DNA of 64,000 nt from an uncultured SAR116 cluster alpha proteobacterium (GTDB lineage Bacteria > Pseudomonadota > Alphaproteobacteria > Puniceispirillales > Marisalimonadaceae), in contig CACOAO010000003.1 in assembly GCA_902625215.1 (NCBI GenBank), positions 62,001 through 126,000 of the forward strand, written 5' to 3'. A program made the position numbers and the translations under genes. Below the pieces are notes generated by a model that did not search any database, was not told the DNA's origin, and saw only the letters and a program-made list of their open reading frames with translations. This document shows, in pieces, positions 44,688-53,461 of this stretch. The first letter of the stretch is position 1, and each line of letters begins with the position of its first letter.

Positions 44688-45704
44688 TTAAAGTAAACCT
44701 ATCTTTTTCATGTAAGCTAGATTTGATTCTAAAGCCTCTTTAGCAAGTGGGCTTTTTGAAGCCGCAGAGTTCCACGCCTCGACAGCAATTTGTCTAAATT
44801 TGGCTCTTTCAGATACAGGCCAGTCGATAATAGTTAAATCTCCTGCGGCCTTGTCTTTAGCAACCTGTGCTCTTCCATCAAGACCAGCATCTCTTAGCTT
44901 GGCTGTCCAAGTCATATAAGTCCATACTGTTAAAGCAGTTTGATGCTGTTTACTCAACTTGTTAAAAACCTTCTTGTTTATGATAGTCTGAAGGTTAGCC
45001 ATTGAGTGAATGCCTGGGTATAATGGATACTTGGCGATTTTATGAAAACCGCTAGCGTGGTTGTTAATGTAAACAGAAGCATCAGCAGCATCAACGATAC
45101 CCTTTTCTAATGAAGTATAGACTTCAGAAAATGGAATTGAAGATGGTGAAGCACCAGCTCTTCTAAAAACATCAGCGGCTAAACCTTCTGGTGATCTAAT
45201 TTTAACACCTTTAAGATCAGCAACACCATTGATCGGAACTTTTGAAACAAGAGCTTCTTTACCGTATGGACCACAACCTAGAACAAGAATTTTACCTGGT
45301 AGTACGCTATCATATATTTTTTGAAGCATTTCTTTTCCACCACCATGCATACAATATTCTTGATATTGTTTTGGTGTATCATAACCTGCAATCAAGTCTC
45401 CCATAATTGCAAACGCTGGGTCTCTTCCTGCAAAATACGCAATAGCATTGAAATCACCATCTAAAATGCCGTTTGCAACTGCGTCAATTGTTTCTCGGTG
45501 AGGCACGACAGACTTGGTTGGCAAACCTTCAATTTGTAATTTACCATCAGTAAGATCTGATAAGACTTTTGCCTTTTCACCCATGTAGGTGTGAGCCCAG
45601 TCACCGGCCTTAGAGCTCATTTGAAATTTAAGCTTTTTCGCATTTGCAGCTCCTGTAAAGGCAAGACCTGCTACGATTAAAGCGCTTAATAGATATTTTT
45701 TCAC
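44688..45704 (-). CDS. dctP: TRAP transporter substrate-binding protein
   Basis: This is a 338-residue periplasmic solute receptor for a TRAP transporter. A signal peptide (about 1-22, ending AANA) and the DctP body are clear: EVYTSLEKGIVDAADASVYI, the LKGVKIRSPEGLAADVFRRA segment with the conserved carboxylate-binding arginine, and an end that is helical. The start is GTG, 7 nt from AGGAGG. The gene is transcribed away from its fused dctQM membrane partner. A 40-residue membrane peptide gene lies 21 bp upstream on the same strand. Confidence 0.93.
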   Translation of the reverse strand: MKKYLLSALIVAGLAFTGAANAKKLKFQMSSKAGDWAHTYMGEKAKVLSDLTDGKLQIEGLPTKSVVPHRETIDAVANGILDGDFNAIAYFAGRDPAFAIMGDLIAGYDTPKQYQEYCMHGGGKEMLQKIYDSVLPGKILVLGCGPYGKEALVSKVPINGVADLKGVKIRSPEGLAADVFRRAGASPSSIPFSEVYTSLEKGIVDAADASVYINNHASGFHKIAKYPLYPGIHSMANLQTIINKKVFNKLSKQHQTALTVWTYMTWTAKLRDAGLDGRAQVAKDKAAGDLTIIDWPVSERAKFRQIAVEAWNSAASKSPLAKEALESNLAYMKKIGLL

Positions 45705-45725
45705 TTTATTCCTCCTCTTGTGAAA

Positions 45726-45848
45726 TTAACTGAAACCATCAGCTATATAAAACATCATCCAAGTAATAAAAACCGCGAAAGCAAATCCAATAATCCACGC
45801 CCAGGGACCGTAAGTATCTACATGATCGCTTCTAACAGGTTTAGCCAC
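45726..45848 (-). CDS. 40-residue membrane peptide linked to TRAP dctP
   Basis: The short frame has a strong ribosome site (AGGAGG, about 5 nt before a GTG). It encodes MAKPVRSDHVDTYGPWAWII and then GFAFAVFITWMMFYIADGFS, that is, a polar N-terminus and one membrane helix (about 17-35) rich in aromatics. It is followed by dctP 21 bp later, so both are on one transcript. It is too short for normal gene calling. No family is known to me. A role as a small subunit or regulator of the TRAP system is inference from position. Confidence 0.7.
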   Translation of the reverse strand: MAKPVRSDHVDTYGPWAWIIGFAFAVFITWMMFYIADGFS

Positions 45849-45865
45849 AATTTCCTCCTTGGTTC

Positions 45866-45878
45866 TTGACATAGTCAA
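45866..45878. promoter_or_regulatory. Palindrome in the divergent TRAP intergenic region
   Basis: TTGAC-ATA-GTCAA is a 5-3-5 perfect inverted repeat between the divergently transcribed 40-residue peptide/dctP genes and dctQM. It contains TTGACA and could be an operator, a -35 box or both. Confidence 0.35.
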
Positions 45879-45955
45879 ATTAATGTTTCTAATGATACAT
45901 ATATTTTATTATTCTTAACAAATTGCAAGATAAAAATTCAAACGGGGGTAAATTA

Positions 45956-48013
45956 ATGTCAGAAGCTGTCCAAAAGCAAAATTATGATTTGGATAACATG
46001 GAAAATTTTGAGACTGGAAGAGATCGTTTTGCCTTCTTTGACCACTTCAGCAAGTTTTCTGGGTTAGCTGTAGCTCAACTTTATCTAATATGTGCTGCTG
46101 TCACAGGATATGAAGTAATATCAAGATACGTTTTTGATGCCCCTACCCAGTGGGTATTTGAGGTTGTAATGGTTCTAGCTGCAACAGCGTGGATGTTATC
46201 AGCTGCTTACGTAACTCTTCACAAACGTCATATTGGAATAACGGTGTTTTATATAATGGCATCTGATAGAGGTAAATGGTGGCTTGATCTTATAGCTTAC
46301 GTCGTTGGTATTATTGCTTTATGGTTATTAATTGACGATTCAGTTATTCGTGCCCTTGATTCAGTTATGATGTTAGAAAAAGCAGGAAGTGCGTGGAACT
46401 CTCCACAACCAATGATACTCAAGTCTATGCTTACAATCGGTGCAACGACTTACATATTTCAATTAATGATTAATCTTTACAGGCATTTTAGTTCAAGTAT
46501 TGCAAAAAAAATAGTTTTAGGAATTTGTGGTATAATAATTTTGAGAATCACTTGTGTCATAATAGTTCACTTCATTGGAGAAGAGAGCTTCGCTGGATAC
46601 ATAAACTCGCTCTATGCCGCAGTTGGAAGTCATATCAATCCACAAGATTACCTTAACATGCAGGATATGAATATTGGTACTGCAAGCATCCTAATTGTCG
46701 TATTAATGCTCGTTTTGATGATGACAGGCATGCCCCTTGGGGTAGTTACCTTGTTTGTGTCAGTACTTAGTGCTCTTTGTTATTTTGGTTATGGAGGACT
46801 TTATTTAGTTTCTACCAATGCTTTTGGATTATTGGAAAAATATCCATTAATTGCAGTGCCGCTATTTGTATTAATGGCATCTATTTTAGAAAGGGCAGGT
46901 GTAGCTGAGGATTTATTTGATGCCATGTCAATTTTTGCTGGAAAGCTTAGAGGCGGCGTTGCGATTCAAACTATTGCCGTTGCAGTTGTGTTAGCTGCAA
47001 TGTCAGGAGTTATGGGTGGAGAAATTGTTATGCTTGGACTAGTAGCTTTACCGCAACTCCTGAGATTAGGTTATGACAGAAAAATGTCTATCGGTTTAAT
47101 TTGTGCTTCTGGAGCATTAGCAACCCTTATTCCGCCGAGTATTATCATGATTATTTATGGTTTATCCGCTCAAGTTGCTATTGGAGATCTATTCATGGCG
47201 GGGGCAGTGCCAGGACTAATGCTTGCTGGTTTGTATGCTATCTATGTGCTCGCAAGGTGTAATATTAACCCTGCAATGGCACCTACCGCAGAAGAAGTAG
47301 CTAAAGCAAGAAAAAAAGAAATGAAAATGTCTAAAGATAAACTCTATGCGGTATTCTTGAGTATCTTTTTGATATTCTGTGTTATGGGCTCAATTTATGG
47401 TGGAATTGCATCTGTAACTGAAGCTGCTGCAGTTGGAGTTTTAGGAGCTATTTTTGTTGCTTGGTTTAGAAACTCTTACAGTTGGAACTTATTACAAGTA
47501 GCTCTTGCTGGAACAATGTCTACAGTTGGAACAATTATTTGGTTAATTTTAGGAGCTGTAGCATTTGTTGGAATTTATAATCTCATTGGAGGCGCTGATT
47601 TTATGAGATCATTGTTTTCAGGATTAGGCTTACCTGCAATAGGGATAGTTTTTGTGATGATGGGAATTTTAGTTATTCTTGGAACCTTTATGGAATGGAT
47701 CGCAATTGCATTTATAACAGTTCCTGTATTTGCTCCTGTTGTTGTTGGAATGGCACCAGAATTAGGATTAGAGCCTGAGTGGGCAGCTGTTTGGTTTGGC
47801 GTATTATTTGTTATGAATATTCAGATTTATTTTCTTTCACCTCCATTTGGGCCTGCTTGTTTCTGGTTAAAGTCCGTAGCACCAGCAGATATTACTTTGC
47901 AAGAGATCTTTGTATCTGTTCTTCCTTTCATAGCGCTGCAAATAACTGGAATGTTATTAGTTATGTTTTATCCTGATATTGCTCTCTGGTTTCCAAAGTG
48001 GCTTGGATCATAG
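45956..48013 (+). CDS. TRAP transporter fused permease, DctQ-DctM
   Basis: This 685-residue protein fuses the small and large TRAP membrane subunits. The DctQ part is about residues 30-190 (FDAPTQWVFEVVMVLAATAW, MLSAAYVTLHKRHIGITVFY). A joining section with an additional helix (about 190-240) precedes the DctM part at about 245-680. That part has PLGVVTLFVSVLSALCYFGY, GGEIVMLGLVALPQLLRLGY, PPSIIMIIYG and the C-terminal FLSPPFGPACFWLKSVAP. The ATG at 45956 (GGGGG ahead) is preferred to a TTG 11 codons earlier. It ends inside the terC 3' end by six bases. Confidence 0.93.
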   Translation: MSEAVQKQNYDLDNMENFETGRDRFAFFDHFSKFSGLAVAQLYLICAAVTGYEVISRYVFDAPTQWVFEVVMVLAATAWMLSAAYVTLHKRHIGITVFYIMASDRGKWWLDLIAYVVGIIALWLLIDDSVIRALDSVMMLEKAGSAWNSPQPMILKSMLTIGATTYIFQLMINLYRHFSSSIAKKIVLGICGIIILRITCVIIVHFIGEESFAGYINSLYAAVGSHINPQDYLNMQDMNIGTASILIVVLMLVLMMTGMPLGVVTLFVSVLSALCYFGYGGLYLVSTNAFGLLEKYPLIAVPLFVLMASILERAGVAEDLFDAMSIFAGKLRGGVAIQTIAVAVVLAAMSGVMGGEIVMLGLVALPQLLRLGYDRKMSIGLICASGALATLIPPSIIMIIYGLSAQVAIGDLFMAGAVPGLMLAGLYAIYVLARCNINPAMAPTAEEVAKARKKEMKMSKDKLYAVFLSIFLIFCVMGSIYGGIASVTEAAAVGVLGAIFVAWFRNSYSWNLLQVALAGTMSTVGTIIWLILGAVAFVGIYNLIGGADFMRSLFSGLGLPAIGIVFVMMGILVILGTFMEWIAIAFITVPVFAPVVVGMAPELGLEPEWAAVWFGVLFVMNIQIYFLSPPFGPACFWLKSVAPADITLQEIFVSVLPFIALQITGMLLVMFYPDIALWFPKWLGS

Positions 48014-48616
48014 ATAATTGTTAATGTAGGGATAAATTTGTAACCAACCATCTAAAGTCATTTTAGATGATAGGTAAACCAAAAAAGTAAGACCAAGATA
48101 TGATAACCATTTAAATTTGGTTAATAATTTGACTATTGCTGTTGCAAACAAAGCCATTATTAAAATGGCAAATGCAATTCCTAGAATAAGTAGAGTTTTA
48201 TTTTCTCTTGCTATGGCGGTTATGGCTATAACGTTATCGAGAGACATGGAAATATCAGCTATAATGATAGTTATAAGTGCTCCTTTTAATCCCTTTCCTG
48301 AGACATCTTTTTGAAGCTTTTCTTTTTCTTCATCTGATGAAGAAAATTCTTTTATATCATTGTAAAACTTCCAGCACACCCAAAAAAGTAATAACCCACC
48401 TAATAAAAGCAATCCAGGTATACTTATTAGATAGGAAGCGACAAGGGCAAATAAGATCCTCAGAATTGCGGCGGCCATCAAACCTATAAATATTACTTTT
48501 TTTCTACTTTCTTCAGGAACAGATGCTGCAGCCATGCCTATTATTAGAGCATTATCCCCAGACAGCACTATATCTGCTACTATTATTTGAATTACATCCA
48601 AAACCCACTCAAGCAA
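48008..48616 (-). CDS. TerC-family integral membrane protein (YjbE type)
   Basis: This 202-residue protein has about six to seven helices. Both acidic TerC motifs are seen: ADIVLSGDNALIIG (about 14-27) and ADISMSLDNVIAIT (about 121-134). Such proteins are implicated in Mn2+ or other metal export and in metalating secreted proteins. The TTG start has GGAG 8 nt ahead. No yybP-ykoY-like riboswitch was recognised upstream. The stop overlaps dctQM by six bases. Confidence 0.9.
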   Translation of the reverse strand: MLEWVLDVIQIIVADIVLSGDNALIIGMAAASVPEESRKKVIFIGLMAAAILRILFALVASYLISIPGLLLLGGLLLFWVCWKFYNDIKEFSSSDEEKEKLQKDVSGKGLKGALITIIIADISMSLDNVIAITAIARENKTLLILGIAFAILIMALFATAIVKLLTKFKWLSYLGLTFLVYLSSKMTLDGWLQIYPYINNYL

Positions 48617-48760
48617 ATTTAATTCTCCATTGTGTTTTGGTTAACTAACATTGTTTAAATATTTTATCAATTACGTGGTTATTTAAAAAAATGTATTTAA
48701 GAATTTATATTGATATGAAGTAATAATTATCTATTATAATTTTTCAAGGATGGATAAAAA

Positions 48761-50356
48761 ATGAATTCAAAGTTTGACTATATTATTGTTGGAGCTGGTT
48801 CAGCTGGTTGCGCCGTTGCTAATAGATTATCGGAAAACCCAAATAATAACGTATTATTAATCGAAGCAGGTAAGTCATCACATCCCTTATCGAGACTTCC
48901 GGCAAGTTTTGCTCTTTTAATTGATAATCCATCAGCGAATTGGAGATATAGATCAGAGCCAGAAGAAAACACCTCAAATAGACAAATTCCTATACCAAGG
49001 GGGAAGTTGCTTGGTGGATCTAGTTCTATTAACGGGCTAGTATATGTAAGAGGTAATAAGCTTGATTATGATACTTGGGCTCAAATGGGTAATACAGGGT
49101 GGTCTTATGATGATGTTCTACCTTTTTTTAAAAAAATGGAAAATTATCAGGGTGAAGTATCAGAATTAAGAGGAACAGATGGACCACTAAAAATCTCAGA
49201 AGTTATTGATAGAAACCCAATTTATGACGGGTTATTTAGAGCTGCCAAAGAAATACAAATACCTTTCAACAAAGATTATAATGGAGATGATCAAGAAGGC
49301 ATAGGTTATACTCAAACTACAATCTTTAAAGGTGAAAGAATGAGTGCAGAAGTTGCGTACTTAAGGCCAATAAAATCTCGAAGAAATCTTTTTATAATTA
49401 CTAACAGTTTGGTAAAAAAATTACTTTTTATTGGGAAGAAATGTATTGGTCTAGAGGTGCTTAGCAAAAATAAAATAATAGAATATTCAGTTTCTAAAGA
49501 AATAATTCTTTGTGGTGGTGCAATCAACTCTCCACAGATTCTTGAATTGTCAGGCATTGGTAGAAGGGATGTCCTAGAAAGTAAAGATATACCAGTTGTA
49601 CACGAACTTAATGGTGTTGGTGAAAATTTAAGAGATCATATTGCACCAAGGATGGTTTATAAAATAACAAAACCCGGCATAGCTTACAATGACAAGGCTA
49701 GAGGTATTAATCTAATTAAACAAGTTGCTAACTATGTATTTAAAAGAGATGGTTTTTTATCTTTACCGTCAGCACCTGTTGTAGGCTTTTTTAAAACTAG
49801 AAAAGAATTAGCTGCTCCAGATATTCAAGTTCATTTTATACCGTATAAAGTTGTTTTGGAGAACGGCAAAAGAAAGTTGGGTAAAGAACCAGGCATTACA
49901 TGTACTATTAATCAAAATTTACCTGAGAGCAAAGGTAGTATTCATATAAAATCTAATAATCCTGAAGATCCGCCAAGTATCAAATACAATTTTCTTTCAT
50001 CTCAGTTGGATAGAGACACACTAGTTGAAGGTGTAAGATTAATAAGAAAAATTATGGAATCAGAAACTATGAAAGAATTCTGTGGTGAAGAGATGCAACC
50101 TGGAGAAAGTTTTAACTCAGACGACAAAATACTTCAATATATTAGAGATAAAGCAGAAACAGTCTATCATCCGGTTGGCACTTGCAAAATGGGTTTTGAT
50201 CAAGAAGCTGTGGTAGATAAAAATTTAAAAGTACATGGACTTAAAGGTCTTCGAATTGCAGATGCTTCTATTATGCCAACGTTAATTTCCGGGAATACAA
50301 ATGCTGCATGTATGATGATTGGTGAGCGTTGTGCTGACTTTATTTCAAAAAATTAG
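48761..50356 (+). CDS. GMC-family FAD oxidoreductase
   Basis: This 531-residue flavoenzyme is close to choline/alkanol dehydrogenases. The FAD fold is YIIVGAGSAGCAVANRL (7-23). The GMC signature is GGSSSINGLVYVRGNKLDY (about 87-105), the second signature is GGAINSPQILELSGIG, and catalytic H470 in YHPVGTCKMG pairs with the asparagine region SGNTNAACMM (near 512). The alcohol substrate is unknown. A methyltransferase gene follows after 17 bp. Confidence 0.93.
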   Translation: MNSKFDYIIVGAGSAGCAVANRLSENPNNNVLLIEAGKSSHPLSRLPASFALLIDNPSANWRYRSEPEENTSNRQIPIPRGKLLGGSSSINGLVYVRGNKLDYDTWAQMGNTGWSYDDVLPFFKKMENYQGEVSELRGTDGPLKISEVIDRNPIYDGLFRAAKEIQIPFNKDYNGDDQEGIGYTQTTIFKGERMSAEVAYLRPIKSRRNLFIITNSLVKKLLFIGKKCIGLEVLSKNKIIEYSVSKEIILCGGAINSPQILELSGIGRRDVLESKDIPVVHELNGVGENLRDHIAPRMVYKITKPGIAYNDKARGINLIKQVANYVFKRDGFLSLPSAPVVGFFKTRKELAAPDIQVHFIPYKVVLENGKRKLGKEPGITCTINQNLPESKGSIHIKSNNPEDPPSIKYNFLSSQLDRDTLVEGVRLIRKIMESETMKEFCGEEMQPGESFNSDDKILQYIRDKAETVYHPVGTCKMGFDQEAVVDKNLKVHGLKGLRIADASIMPTLISGNTNAACMMIGERCADFISKN

Positions 50357-50373
50357 CGAGTCATTTAATCCGT

Positions 50374-51198
50374 ATGGTTGATAGTTCTGATGTAGAAAAT
50401 TTTTGGACCAGAGGGGATATTCATTCAAGAATTCATAAAGCCATGTCTGAAGCTGGTTTAAATGACAAGAAATTAGAAATTGAAGATTTGTTTCCTATTG
50501 ACCAATATCATGCTCGTGGTATTGCCGCTACTGTAGATCTCGGAAAACGAATGCCAATTCAAGAAAATCAGAAAATCATTGATATTGGATGCGGACTTGG
50601 AGGACCTGCAAGATATTTTGCAAAACAATTTCAATGCTTCATTACAGGAATAGACATAACATCAAGTTTTGTTGAAATTGGAAATAGGTTTAACAAGCTT
50701 ACTTCAATGTCTAATAGTGTATCTCTTCAAGTAGGTAATGGAGAAACTTTAAATTTTGAAAATGAAACTTTTGATGGTGGATATTCACAACATGTAACTA
50801 TGAATATAAAAAATAGAAAAAAATTCTTTTTAGAAGCATATAGAGTTTTAAAAAAAGGAACTTTTTTTGCTTTTTCAGAACACGGATTAGGGCCAGAAAG
50901 AAACCCAATTTTCCCATTACCATGGGCAGACACATCTGAAATGAGTTTTTTATTGCCTCCTGAAAGTACAATATCATTATTAAAAGAAATTGGATTTTAT
51001 GACATTCAAATTATTGAAACATCTGAGAAATATATCTTAGGATATGAAAAAATGATCAATACTAAACCTGAAAAGGTAGAACCTATTCTTGGGATTCACG
51101 TTATTGGCGGAACTACAATGAAACAAAGATCTATTAACTCAATGAAGTCTATTAAAGAAAAGCGAACATTACCATTTGAGATTGTGTGCAAAAAATAA
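50374..51198 (+). CDS. SAM-dependent methyltransferase (class I)
   Basis: This 274-residue methyltransferase has motif I IDIGCGLGGPARYFAKQF (about 69-86), the acidic motif II ITGIDITSSF, and the later VGNGETLNFENETFDGGYSQ (about 120-140). Resemblance is to the sarcosine/dimethylglycine or gamma-tocopherol-type small-molecule methyltransferases. The GMC gene 17 bp upstream, similar to choline dehydrogenase, would fit methylated amine metabolism; this is inference. It is convergent with alaX, with an AT-only inverted repeat across the junction. Confidence 0.85.
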   Translation: MVDSSDVENFWTRGDIHSRIHKAMSEAGLNDKKLEIEDLFPIDQYHARGIAATVDLGKRMPIQENQKIIDIGCGLGGPARYFAKQFQCFITGIDITSSFVEIGNRFNKLTSMSNSVSLQVGNGETLNFENETFDGGYSQHVTMNIKNRKKFFLEAYRVLKKGTFFAFSEHGLGPERNPIFPLPWADTSEMSFLLPPESTISLLKEIGFYDIQIIETSEKYILGYEKMINTKPEKVEPILGIHVIGGTTMKQRSINSMKSIKEKRTLPFEIVCKK

Positions 51199-51201
51199 TT
51201 T

Positions 51202-51894
51202 TTAAAAATTTAAAATTATTCTTTTGTTCATTTTACCTTTGTTCTCAATTTTTACAGATTTAACGTGTTTGATCTCAGAAGTTTTATTAACATGTGTTCC
51301 ACCACATGGCTGAAAATCGATATTATCCCCAATTTTTATCATTCTTATTAGCCCTGATCCTCTTGGCGGCTTTACAGCCATGGTTCTAACCAAATCTGGA
51401 TTTTCATCTAACTCTTTATCTGTGATGCTTGAAATATAGATTGAATAATCTTCATTAATTAATTCATTCATTTTAATTAATACCTCTTCTTTGTCAGGCT
51501 TAGTTTCAAGATCAAAATCTAGCCGACCTCTTCCATCACCTATTGATCCTCCTGTAACAGGATAAGGTATTATTGAACATAAGAGATGAAGTGAAGTATG
51601 CACCTGCATATAACTATATCTTTTAATCCAATTTAAATTTAATTTGACCTCTTCATTTTTTTTTAAACCATCAATATTTTTAACTAAATGAACTAATTTA
51701 TTGTCGATATATCTTGTGCCATTAATTTCAATCATTTGATTATCTATTACAATTGAACCCTCATCTCCGGGCTGTCCACCACCTTCAGGATAAAAAATAG
51801 TTTCATTTAGCACTAACCCTTCAGACACAATTTCAGAGATAATTGTTTTATGTTCTTTTAAATATGAATCGTTTCTAAATAACTCAATTGTCAT
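51202..51894 (-). CDS. Alanyl-tRNA editing protein AlaX
   Basis: This is a 230-residue stand-alone editing domain that hydrolyses mischarged Ser- (or Gly-) tRNA(Ala). The zinc site is seen in VHTSLHLLC (HxxxH) and PCGGTHVNKT. FYPEGGGQPGD, SIGDGRGRLDFDLE and the TMAVKPPRGSGLIRMI loop confirm the AlaX-M type. The protein is free of a catalytic AlaRS part, as expected. Confidence 0.9.
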   Translation of the reverse strand: MTIELFRNDSYLKEHKTIISEIVSEGLVLNETIFYPEGGGQPGDEGSIVIDNQMIEINGTRYIDNKLVHLVKNIDGLKKNEEVKLNLNWIKRYSYMQVHTSLHLLCSIIPYPVTGGSIGDGRGRLDFDLETKPDKEEVLIKMNELINEDYSIYISSITDKELDENPDLVRTMAVKPPRGSGLIRMIKIGDNIDFQPCGGTHVNKTSEIKHVKSVKIENKGKMNKRIILNF

Positions 51895-51993
51895 TTTGTT
51901 ACCTTTAATATATCTTAAATTTTACTAACAGATCTCTAAGTAAAATATTATAAACATTTTCTAAATTGTAAATAAATTTGAAGGATAAATAAA

Positions 51994-52698
51994 ATGGATA
52001 TTAACGGTAAAAAGGCTATTGTTTTTGGTGGTACATCCGGGATAGGACTGTCAGCAACTCAAATGTTATCAGATAAAGGTGCTCATGTAATAGCACTTAG
52101 CCGAAACCCTGAGAAATTACAAAATGTACCCAAAAATGTTGCAACCAAAAAAATGAATGTTTTAGACAGGAATGCATTAGAACAGTTTTTTCAAGAAGAA
52201 GGCGAGTATGATATTTTAGTTAACTCTGCTACAGGAGGTGCCAGAGCTGTTGGTCCATTCTTATCTATGGATTTAGACGGATACAGAGCGTCATTTGATA
52301 AATTATGGGGATATACCAATGTAGTTAGATATGGCACTAAATATCTTAAAGATAATGGAAACATTGTTTTAGTTAGCGGCTCTCCAGCCAGAAAGTGTAG
52401 GCCCGGACAAATAGCTATTTCATCAGTTGGTGGTGCTGTTGAGGCATTTGCAAGAGGCATAGCGCCTGAAATTGCTCCAAAAAGAATTAATATAGTTTCA
52501 CCTGGTATTATTGATACTCCTATGAGCCCTCTCCAAGGTAAAGAAAGAGAAGATTATTATAAAAATACAACGACCAACAACTTAATTCCTAGGGCAGGAA
52601 CTCCTGACGAAGTTGCTACTGGAATAATTTTTGCGATCGAAAATGAATTTATAACTGGAACAACAATTGATATTGATGGCGGCTGGCTGATTTCATAG
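51994..52698 (+). CDS. SDR-family protein lacking the Tyr-x-x-x-Lys motif
   Basis: This 234-residue protein has the cofactor loop GGTSGIGLSAT (10-20), an NSATGG motif (about 78-83) and LVSGSPA with the serine. The usual Y-x-x-x-K is replaced by the stretch AISSVGGAVEAFARG (about 147-161), where I and G align with the tyrosine and lysine. It ends IDIDGGWLIS. Such atypical members are known, with substrate unclear and catalysis perhaps altered. It is followed by an intrinsic terminator. Confidence 0.85.
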   Translation: MDINGKKAIVFGGTSGIGLSATQMLSDKGAHVIALSRNPEKLQNVPKNVATKKMNVLDRNALEQFFQEEGEYDILVNSATGGARAVGPFLSMDLDGYRASFDKLWGYTNVVRYGTKYLKDNGNIVLVSGSPARKCRPGQIAISSVGGAVEAFARGIAPEIAPKRINIVSPGIIDTPMSPLQGKEREDYYKNTTTNNLIPRAGTPDEVATGIIFAIENEFITGTTIDIDGGWLIS

Positions 52699-52707
52699 AG
52701 AGAATTA

Positions 52708-52740
52708 AGAAGAGTATATTTTTATACTCTTCTTTATCTA
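52708..52740. terminator. Bidirectional intrinsic terminator
   Basis: An 11-bp perfect stem AGAAGAGTATA / TATACTCTTCT has a TTTT loop (52708-52733) and a T-rich tail. It lies between the convergent SDR gene and the DUF445 gene. Confidence 0.75.
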
Positions 52741-52742
52741 TT

Positions 52743-53435
52743 TCAAATGATATTAAATCCAACAGGACTTAGTATTAAACCCAGAAATCCACCAAAAAAA
52801 CCACCCCAAACCACAAGCCAACCTAAATGCTCCTTTATCATTTTTTGAATAATGATTTTTATATCTTCAGGGGACAAATCAGCTAATCTAGCGTCTAATA
52901 TATTTTCAATCTTTAATAATAGAGAAGCAGTAGTATCAGAGCTATTATCGTTAGAAGTATTTTCAGTTACAAAGTCTTCAATAATTATTTTTAATTTTTT
53001 AGTAAAAGGCTCCTTAAGAGGATCAAGAGCCTTTCGGCCACCTACCATTGCAAGCATTCCACCTAATTGTGAACCCTCTATAGCCTCAACTAAACCTATA
53101 AAAACCCTATCAAAGTTAATCTTATTAATAATTGTTTCCGAAGTACTGACTTTATTATCCAATAAAAAATTGTTTATCTGAGTTTCAGTAAATAGTTCTT
53201 GTAAAATAAGATTCTTTATTCCTAGCTTTATATCTTCAAATTTATCAAGAATTACTCCAGATCCGTATAAAAAGGGTATTTTTTCAAACAACATATGAAT
53301 AGCTAACCAATTTGTTATACTACCTGACAAAGCAAATACTCCTGTGATTATAATGAATGGATAGTTTTCCTGATAAAGGAAGCCAATAATTATAATTAAT
53401 ATTGACGATATATTTGTTATTAAAGATTTATTCAT
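52743..53435 (-). CDS. DUF445-family membrane protein
   Basis: This 230-residue protein has N-terminal helices (about 5-45) with the family motif SITNWLAIHMLFEKIPFLYG and SGVILDKFEDIKLGIKNLIL. A helical soluble part follows, then a C-terminal helix (LVVWGGFFGGFLGLILSPVG). DUF445 proteins are widespread, with no known activity. It is 26 bp downstream of the FAH gene, same strand. Confidence 0.85.
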   Translation of the reverse strand: MNKSLITNISSILIIIIGFLYQENYPFIIITGVFALSGSITNWLAIHMLFEKIPFLYGSGVILDKFEDIKLGIKNLILQELFTETQINNFLLDNKVSTSETIINKINFDRVFIGLVEAIEGSQLGGMLAMVGGRKALDPLKEPFTKKLKIIIEDFVTENTSNDNSSDTTASLLLKIENILDARLADLSPEDIKIIIQKMIKEHLGWLVVWGGFFGGFLGLILSPVGFNII

Positions 53436-53461
53436 TATTTATAAATCCTCATAAATCTAAT

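Noticed and set aside
48617-48760. A manganese riboswitch (yybP-ykoY type) ahead of terC
   Set aside because: The gap is only 143 bp, AT-rich, and lacks recognisable paired elements of that class.
51194-51220. AATAATTTT / AAAATTATT inverted repeat between the methyltransferase and alaX
   Set aside because: All pairs are A-T, so the stem is weak and likely to arise by chance. It is not called a terminator.
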